Assembly: GCA_018903055.1 (NCBI GenBank)
Contig: JAHIPW010000169.1
Location: 1-9,153 of the forward strand
Direction of reading: 5' to 3'
Source: DRGV01 sp018903055 [NCBI: bacterium]
GTDB lineage: Bacteria > UBP18 > UBA7526
Length of the DNA stretch: 9,153 nucleotides
In this document: one piece after another, positions 5,304 to 9,153 of the stretch
Numbering within the stretch: position 1 is the first letter of the stretch
Layout of the letters: each line of letters starts with the position of its first letter
Made by a program: the position numbers and the translations under genes
The notes under the pieces: generated by a model
The model's database searches: none
What the model was told of the DNA's origin: nothing
What the model saw: the letters and a program-made list of their open reading frames with translations, nothing else

Positions 5304-5328
5304 GTCCGTCCGACAAAGACGGACGGAC
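5304..5328. repeat. GC-rich 9-bp hairpin
   Basis: GTCCGTCCG (5304-5312) and CGGACGGAC (5320-5328) are perfect complements around a 7-base loop ACAAAGA. Flanking CCCC (5293-5296) and GGGG (5337-5340) could extend the structure. No U-tract follows on either strand, so termination is not indicated. It may be a small dispersed palindromic element. Confidence 0.6.
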
Positions 5329-5443
5329 GACTTTATGGGGAATCGACACGAATCTGTGATTTGCCTGCCCTGTAGCTTCCGATTTATCAGAATGGTATGG
5401 GGTGCGAATTCCTACCTGCCGCCAAGCAGACGTAATCAAGCCG

Positions 5444-5463
5444 ACTCCGACACTTGTCGGGGT
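5444..5463. repeat. Short palindromic hairpin
   Basis: CCGACA (5447-5452) pairs with TGTCGG (5455-5460), and the stem can be extended outward to 5444-5463 with one G-T pair. It lies about 20 bases ahead of the ribosome binding site of the following gene and has no T-run. Role unknown. Confidence 0.45.
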
Positions 5464-5495
5464 GTCCGAATCTGTGTCTAGGGAGGTGATTAAAA

Positions 5496-5840
5496 ATGGT
5501 CAAAAAGACGGGAATTAGTGGCAGGTCCATCGCTTCTATGGTGATAGGAATATGCAGCTTGCCCCTTTTCATTCCCATCCCTCTTCCGGGAATGATTCCC
5601 GGCCTGGGTCTTGTTCTGGGAATTGTGGCCATCATCTTAGCAGCCATAGAGTTGAAGGCCATTGCCAAGGGGAAAGTGGACTCCAGGAGCAGGGGATTTG
5701 CTATTGCCGGAATGGCAACGGGAATCGTAGGAGCAATATCTGGAGTGCTCTTCATTATATTCTTCGGAGCAGTTGCCTCTACTGTATTAGCAGCAATTGC
5801 TGCTGCCTTAAAGAGTGGCCAGATTCCTATCCCCAAATAA
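5496..5840 (+). CDS. Small DUF4190-like integral membrane protein
   Basis: A protein of 114 residues with a basic N-terminus (VKKTGISGRS) and two hydrophobic blocks. The first (about 12-50, ASMVIGICSLPLFIPIPLPG then LGLVLGIVAIILAAIELKAI) may form two helices; the second (about 68-105, GFAIAGMATGIVGAISGVLF onward) follows a short KGKVDSRSR loop. The pattern of SIASMVIGI, a Pro-rich turn, LGIVAIILAAIELKAI and RGFAIAGMATGIVG fits DUF4190-type proteins, whose function is unknown. The start is well fixed: GGGAGGTGAT (5481-5490), a near-perfect complement of the 16S rRNA 3' end, lies 5 bases before the ATG. It stands between repeat-filled gaps and pairs with another small membrane gene downstream. 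Family placement is by pattern and could be a related glycine-rich membrane family. Confidence 0.75.
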   Translation: MVKKTGISGRSIASMVIGICSLPLFIPIPLPGMIPGLGLVLGIVAIILAAIELKAIAKGKVDSRSRGFAIAGMATGIVGAISGVLFIIFFGAVASTVLAAIAAALKSGQIPIPK

Positions 5841-5845
5841 ATAAA

Positions 5846-5926
5846 CACGGATTAGCACGGATAACAACACGGATTAGCACGGATTTAATCCGTGACCATC
5901 CGTAAAAAATCTGTGATTATCCGTGT
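5846..5926. repeat. CACGGATTA-type tandem units in inverted halves
   Basis: The left half has four units beginning CACGGAT at 5846, 5856, 5868 and 5878 (spacings 10, 12, 10). The right half carries the complement: AATCCGTG (5887-5894), ATCCGT, ATCTGTGA and TTATCCGTG (5917-5925). CACGGATT (5878-5885) and AATCCGTG (5887-5894) make a tight palindrome at the centre, and CACGGATAA (5856-5864) matches TTATCCGTG at the edge. Similar CACGGATTA strings are common intergenic repeats in many environmental bacteria (from general knowledge). The array fills the gap up to the next ribosome binding site. Confidence 0.8.
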
Positions 5927-5941
5927 ATTAAGGAGGTATTT

Positions 5942-6298
5942 ATGGCAAAAAAGAAAGGGAAATCCGCCCCAAGCGGAAAAAAGAAGGAGAAAGGAAAAGA
6001 GATTGAAGAGGGAAAGGTCTTCGCTGCCCTTTCCTATCTCTGGCTTCTGAGCGTCATTATTCTCTTTGGGAAGAAAGAGGATAAGTTCGTTGCCTTCCAC
6101 GCCAAGCAAGGAGTGGTACTATTTGGCTGTATTATTGCTGGCTGGATCATCTGTTTAATTCCTTATGTGCGATTCTTAGGTTGGATAGTAAGGATCGCCT
6201 GCTGGGCGGGGATGCTCATCGGGATTATTAAATCCCTGGGAGAAGAGAAATTCAAGATTCCCTTAGTCGGCGATTTGGCAGAAAAGATCAAAGTTTAA
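5942..6298 (+). CDS. Small DUF4870/Tic20-like membrane protein
   Basis: A protein of 118 residues. The first 24 residues are extremely basic (MAKKKGKSAPSGKKKEKGKE). Then come EEGKVFAALSYLWLLSVIIL, a short loop FGKKEDKFVAFHAKQGVVLF, and hydrophobic stretches GCIIAGWIICLIPY and LGWIVRIACWAGMLIGIIKSL, so about three membrane helices, ending in a tail KIPLVGDLAEKIKV. The combination of an S-Y-L-W helix, a KFVxFHAKQG motif, and a tail with IPLVGDLAEKI is typical of DUF4870/Tic20-like small membrane proteins of unknown function. The Lys-rich leader is longer than usual and likely cytoplasmic. AAGGAGGTAT (5930-5939) lies directly before the ATG. The gene sits between another small membrane gene and mgtE. 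Confidence 0.8.
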   Translation: MAKKKGKSAPSGKKKEKGKEIEEGKVFAALSYLWLLSVIILFGKKEDKFVAFHAKQGVVLFGCIIAGWIICLIPYVRFLGWIVRIACWAGMLIGIIKSLGEEKFKIPLVGDLAEKIKV

Positions 6299-6299
6299 T

Positions 6300-6374
6300 C
6301 AGTCTGACCAGTCGAACCAGCCTAACCAGTCTGACCGGTCGACAGGCTGACAGGCTGACAGGTAGACAGGTAGA
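6300..6374. repeat. Tandem array changing from 9-bp to 8-bp units
   Basis: Four 9-bp units (CAGTCTGAC, CAGTCGAAC, CAGCCTAAC, CAGTCTGAC; 6300-6335) are followed by a 7-bp CGGTCGA and then four 8-bp units (CAGGCTGA twice, CAGGTAGA twice; 6343-6374). All share the core CAG..(T/G)GA. Unlike most other gaps, no clear mirror half is visible, although CAGTCTGAC and CAGGCTGA contain partly complementary words. No riboswitch-like conserved structure for mgtE (M-box) was found in the remaining 27 bases. Confidence 0.85.
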
Positions 6375-6401
6375 CCGTTTAACTAATGACAAGGAAATCC
6401 T

Positions 6402-7757
6402 ATGACCAAGAAGATACTCAAAACCATCCAGAGTTATTTAAAGAAGAATGAGATGGGGCCCCTGCATGACTTTCTAAAAAGTTTGAGGCCCGGGGACATC
6501 TCTGAGGCCATGAAGAGCCTGGATGAGGATGAGAGGAAGACGGTCTTCGGTCTCCTGGGCGTAGAAAGCGCCTCTGGCCTATTTCACGAAGTAGATATCC
6601 ATGTAATCAGCAGAATACTACAAGATTGGGACAATGCTCGATTGGCGAAGATTTTAGATATCACTGCTTCAGATGATGGGGCGGATGTCTTAGGAGTCCT
6701 ACCCCATAAGAAGAGAGATAAGATCCTTAAACTTATGGATAAGAAGAAAGCAAAGGAGGTTCAGAAGCTTTTAATCTATGATGAGAAGACCGCTGGTGGG
6801 ATAATGACCACGGACTTTGTTACTCTGAGTCAAGACCTTAAGGTAAGAGAAGCCTTAGAATATATCCGCAAGAATGTTAATATTGAAACTATTCATCATG
6901 TCTATGTTATAGATAGAGAAGAGCGCCTGGTCGGAGTATTACCCTTAAGGAGACTTATTTCCATAAGTCCGGAAAGAGAGGAGATTATTCTCAACGATAT
7001 CATGACCTCCAATGTCATCACCACCAAGATAAACACCGATCAGGAGGAGATTACAAAGTTAGTAGCCCAACATAACCTCTTAGCTCTTCCCGTAGTAGAT
7101 GGAGAAGGCAGGATGGTGGGAAGGATTACGGTAGACGATGTCATTGACGTTGTCCAGCAGGAAGCGAATGAGGACTTCTACAAGATGGCTGGTGCCTTAT
7201 GGGAAGCAGGCTATCTTGATAAGACAATTTTTACTAAAGTCAGAATGAGACTTCCCTGGCTCTTAGCCTGTCTTTTGGGAGGAGTAATTACCGGTGGTGT
7301 CATCACGTTCTTCAGAGAAGCCATAAGCCAGGTGGTTGTCTTGGCCTGTTTCATCCCTGTCATTATGGGCATGGGAGGGAATGTGGGCATCCAGTCATCG
7401 ACCATCGTAATCCGAGGGATAGCCACCGGCCATATAGACATTCACGTCATTCGGAAATTTCTCTTCAAAGAGATCAGCGTGGGACTGATTCTGGGTCTCA
7501 TCTGTGGTCTGGGGATTGGAATCGCTGCTCGATTCTGGCCAAACGCAAAGCCGCTATTGGGCATTGTAGTGGGAATAGCCATGTTCATTGCCCTGGCTGT
7601 CGCCGCCACCTTTGGAGCCCTACTCCCGGCACTTTTCAAGAGACTGAATATTGATCCCGCAGTGGCCGCCGGCCCCTTCATTACCACGATCATCGATGTC
7701 GCTGCCATCGCCGTCTATCTCGGCCTGGCCACCATGCTTTTAACCCTTCTGGTTTAG
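6402..7757 (+). CDS. mgtE: Magnesium transporter MgtE
   Basis: MgtE is a homodimeric, Mg2+-gated inner-membrane channel for Mg2+ uptake. The ATG at 6402 follows AAGGAA (6391-6396) at a good distance. The 451 residues match the family (about 450 in Thermus). An acidic-helical MgtE_N domain (about 1-130) is followed by two CBS domains (about 130-255; GGIMTTDFVTL, VLPLRRLI, DIMTSNVITT and LPVVDGEGRMVGRITVDDVIDVV), which sense cytoplasmic Mg2+. A connecting helix GALWEAGYLDKTIFTKVRMR leads to a five-helix membrane domain (about 285-451). The pore signatures MGMGGNVGIQSSTIVIRG and DPAVAAGPFITTIIDV are intact, and the Asp of the latter is residue 432, matching the ion-binding Asp 432 described for Thermus MgtE. 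The stop is followed after one base by the recO ATG, so the two are almost certainly co-translated. Confidence 0.97.
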   Translation: MTKKILKTIQSYLKKNEMGPLHDFLKSLRPGDISEAMKSLDEDERKTVFGLLGVESASGLFHEVDIHVISRILQDWDNARLAKILDITASDDGADVLGVLPHKKRDKILKLMDKKKAKEVQKLLIYDEKTAGGIMTTDFVTLSQDLKVREALEYIRKNVNIETIHHVYVIDREERLVGVLPLRRLISISPEREEIILNDIMTSNVITTKINTDQEEITKLVAQHNLLALPVVDGEGRMVGRITVDDVIDVVQQEANEDFYKMAGALWEAGYLDKTIFTKVRMRLPWLLACLLGGVITGGVITFFREAISQVVVLACFIPVIMGMGGNVGIQSSTIVIRGIATGHIDIHVIRKFLFKEISVGLILGLICGLGIGIAARFWPNAKPLLGIVVGIAMFIALAVAATFGALLPALFKRLNIDPAVAAGPFITTIIDVAAIAVYLGLATMLLTLLV

Positions 7758-7758
7758 G

Positions 7759-8469
7759 ATGCCTCCCCAGAAGACTCAGGGTATCGTTCTCGGTTTCACA
7801 GACTGGCATGAGACCTCAAAGATAGTAACTTTTTATACTAAGGATTTTGGCAAGGTAAGAGGGGTAGCCAAAGGGGCAAGAAGAAAGAAGTCAAAATTCA
7901 GCCCCTTAGAAATATTGAGTCATCATACTATCGTCTTCTATGAAAGGGAAGATAAGGATTTATATACTCTAAGTGAGTGCCAGGCAAAAGAGACCTTTCC
8001 CAATATCAGAAAGAGTATAAAGAAGGTTGCTTATGGGGCCTACTTAGCAGAATTGATAAATGCCGTCTCTACCAGTGAGAAGAATGAGGTTCTCTTTGAT
8101 TTATTTTTGAAAGCACTCCATTTTTTAGAAAGAAGAGAAGACTCTGAAATCATCATTCGTGCCTTTGAGACCCGCCTCTTGGATATCTTAGGATTCGGGT
8201 TTCATCTCGATAATTGTCTTATCTGCAAGAAGGAACTAAAGGACAACTTTAAATTCAATCCTGGCTTAGGGGGCCTAATCTGTATCCATCATCCCCAGGA
8301 TGGGATAAGAATTTCAGAAGAAACGAAGAATTTTTTAAGAAATCCCGGAATTAAAAAAGCCTCTTCTGAAACAAGAAAAGAACTAAAGACCGTCCTCCAG
8401 AACTCCATCCTTTACCATATTGAAAAGAAGTTAAAGTCCTTGAACTTCTTGGAAGCGATACAGGAATAA
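7759..8469 (+). CDS. recO: DNA repair protein RecO
   Basis: RecO works with RecR (and RecF) to load RecA on SSB-coated single-stranded DNA during recombinational repair. The protein has 236 residues, normal for the family. The N-terminal OB fold (about 1-80) has the typical opening TQGIVLGFTDWHETSKIVTFYTKDFGKVRGVAKGARRKKSKF. A helical core follows (about 85-150, with IRAFETRLLDILGFGF). Then comes the zinc-finger region CLICKKEL...FNPGLGGLICIHH (153-178). Here the finger reads C-x2-C ... C-x-H, so the fourth ligand is His (177 or 178) where many RecO proteins have Cys. No separate ribosome binding site is needed: the ATG comes one base after the mgtE stop. The coupling with mgtE is probably a local arrangement, while recO next to the glycyl-tRNA synthetase gene is seen in other bacteria. 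Confidence 0.94.
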   Translation: MPPQKTQGIVLGFTDWHETSKIVTFYTKDFGKVRGVAKGARRKKSKFSPLEILSHHTIVFYEREDKDLYTLSECQAKETFPNIRKSIKKVAYGAYLAELINAVSTSEKNEVLFDLFLKALHFLERREDSEIIIRAFETRLLDILGFGFHLDNCLICKKELKDNFKFNPGLGGLICIHHPQDGIRISEETKNFLRNPGIKKASSETRKELKTVLQNSILYHIEKKLKSLNFLEAIQE

Positions 8470-8515
8470 GTTAACAAGAAAAACTTATCAACTAAATAGT
8501 GGGAGGATTTTATAA

Positions 8516-9153
8516 ATGACCGTTGATATGCAGACGATAATCTCTTTATGTAAACGCCGGGGGTTCGTATATCAGGATAGCGAGATCTATGGTGGCTTGA
8601 GCAGTGTCTGGGACTATGGACCGTTAGGGGTAGAACTTAAGAATAATGTGAAGAGAGTCTGGTGGCGGAGCGTGGTCTACGAAAGGGACGATATGGAGGG
8701 CCTGGATTCTGCCATCCTGATGCATCCCGATATTTGGAAGGCCTCTGGTCATGTGACATCCTTCAAGGATTTGCTTGTAGATTGTAAAGAGTGCCAGAAA
8801 AGATTTAAGCAGGAAGAGATTAAAGAGGGCAAGTGCCCGGAGTGCGGTGGGGAAGTAAGTGAACCAAAATATTTTAATCTGATGTTTAAGACCTATATTG
8901 GCTCGGTAGAGGATAAGAAATCCGAGCTCTATCTCCGACCAGAAACCGCCCAAGGGATCTTCGTCGATTTTTCCCATATCGTAGATAGTACGCGTCGCAA
9001 ACTCCCCTTTGGTATTGCCCAGATCGGCAAGGCTTTCAGAAACGAGATTACCACGGGAAACTTTACTTTTCGTTGCCGGGAATTTGAAATGATGGAGATA
9101 GAATATTTTGTAAGGCCCGAGGAAGCCGAGAAGTGGCATAAATCTTGGATTGA
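8516..9153 (+). CDS. glyS: Glycyl-tRNA synthetase, dimeric class II type, N-terminal part, cut by the window end
   Basis: Charges tRNA-Gly with glycine in the cytoplasm. The frame runs open from the ATG at 8516 to the window end, giving 212 residues of an expected 450-500. GGGAGG (8501-8506) lies 9 bases ahead. The wording is that of the alpha2 (eukaryote/Thermus-like) enzyme, not the alpha/beta tetramer: [25 protein letters not shown] at residues 15-39, [11 protein letters not shown], a zinc-binding insertion with C90-x2-C93 and C107-x2-C110, [10 protein letters not shown] at 140-149, class II motif 2 FRNEI at 174-178, and [14 protein letters not shown] at 185-198. The rest, with motif 3 and the anticodon-binding domain, lies beyond the window. 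The symbol glyS (also glyQS) follows common usage for this single-chain form. Confidence 0.95.
   Translation, partial: MTVDMQTIISLCKRRGFVYQDSEIYGGLSSVWDYGPLGVELKNNVKRVWWRSVVYERDDMEGLDSAILMHPDIWKASGHVTSFKDLLVDCKECQKRFKQEEIKEGKCPECGGEVSEPKYFNLMFKTYIGSVEDKKSELYLRPETAQGIFVDFSHIVDSTRRKLPFGIAQIGKAFRNEITTGNFTFRCREFEMMEIEYFVRPEEAEKWHKSWI

Larger units (their letters stand above)
5220..5480. other. Gene-free mosaic of short repeats and hairpins
   Basis: No convincing coding region, tRNA or promoter is seen here. The first part (5220-5290) repeats short words CACGAAT, CGCGAAT and GCGAATA. GCCTGCCCCGT (5289-5299) recurs as GCCTGCCCTGT (5363-5373), and CGAATCTGTG occurs at 5349-5358 and again at 5467-5476. 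Two strong hairpins are listed separately. The stretch looks like several small repeat families laid end to end, not a decayed gene. The segment from 5481 on is the ribosome binding site of the next gene. Confidence 0.6.

Noticed and set aside
5304-5328. Intrinsic terminator at the GC-rich hairpin
   Set aside because: No T-run follows on either strand.
5395-5412. GGTGCGAATTCC resembling the T arm of a tRNA
   Set aside because: No acceptor, D or anticodon arm can be built around it; it falls among other short repeats.
6299-6401. Mg2+ riboswitch (M-box) ahead of mgtE
   Set aside because: The leader is short, mostly a 9/8-bp tandem array, and shows none of the length or conserved parts an M-box would need.
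8624-9139. Open frame of 171 codons on the - strand
   Set aside because: Lies fully over the glycyl-tRNA synthetase gene, whose + frame carries clear class II motifs; the minus product resembles nothing I know.

Overview
The window is a compact stretch of chromosome from a Gram-negative bacterium, with every convincing gene on the + strand. Kdo synthesis genes, an Lpt lipopolysaccharide-export set and a dimeric (class II) glycyl-tRNA synthetase show a diderm that makes LPS. Arginine is coded mostly by AGA/AGG and isoleucine often by ATA, and almost every intergenic gap is packed with short-period degenerate repeats. Together with the gene order this suggests an uncultivated phylum of the Omnitrophota type (formerly OP3). 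That placement is inference from gene order and style and has not been tested phylogenetically.

Layout. 1-410 is the 3' half of kdsA. It is followed by kdsD (530-1489), kdsC (1714-2238), lptC (2451-2999), lptA (2989-3627, overlapping lptC), lptB (3731-4456) and long-form hpf (4561-5103). This is an LPS core cluster: KdsD makes arabinose-5-phosphate, KdsA condenses it with PEP, KdsC removes the phosphate to give Kdo, and LptC/LptA/LptB belong to the machine that carries finished LPS to the outer membrane. The order lptC-lptA-lptB-hpf resembles that of proteobacteria, but rpoN, which usually lies between lptB and hpf there, is absent.

After hpf comes a gap of about 390 bp without a gene (5104-5495), filled with a 54-bp tandem duplication, hairpins and short repeats. 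Then come two small membrane proteins (DUF4190-like 5496-5840; DUF4870/Tic20-like 5942-6298), mgtE (6402-7757), recO (7759-8469, one base after mgtE) and the 5' part of the glycyl-tRNA synthetase gene (8516 to the window end).

The most unusual content is between the genes. Six gaps hold tandem arrays of degenerate 7-bp units, in places 8, 9 or about 10-12 bp. The units differ from gap to gap, but the period is kept strictly. In four or five gaps the second half of the array is roughly the reverse complement of the first, so the gap could fold as one long imperfect hairpin. The arrays often touch the stop codon of one gene and reach the start region of the next. The lptA-lptB gap instead holds a perfect 12-bp GC-rich inverted repeat. 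One arm begins immediately after the lptA stop, and the other covers the lptB ribosome binding site and ends in its GTG start codon.
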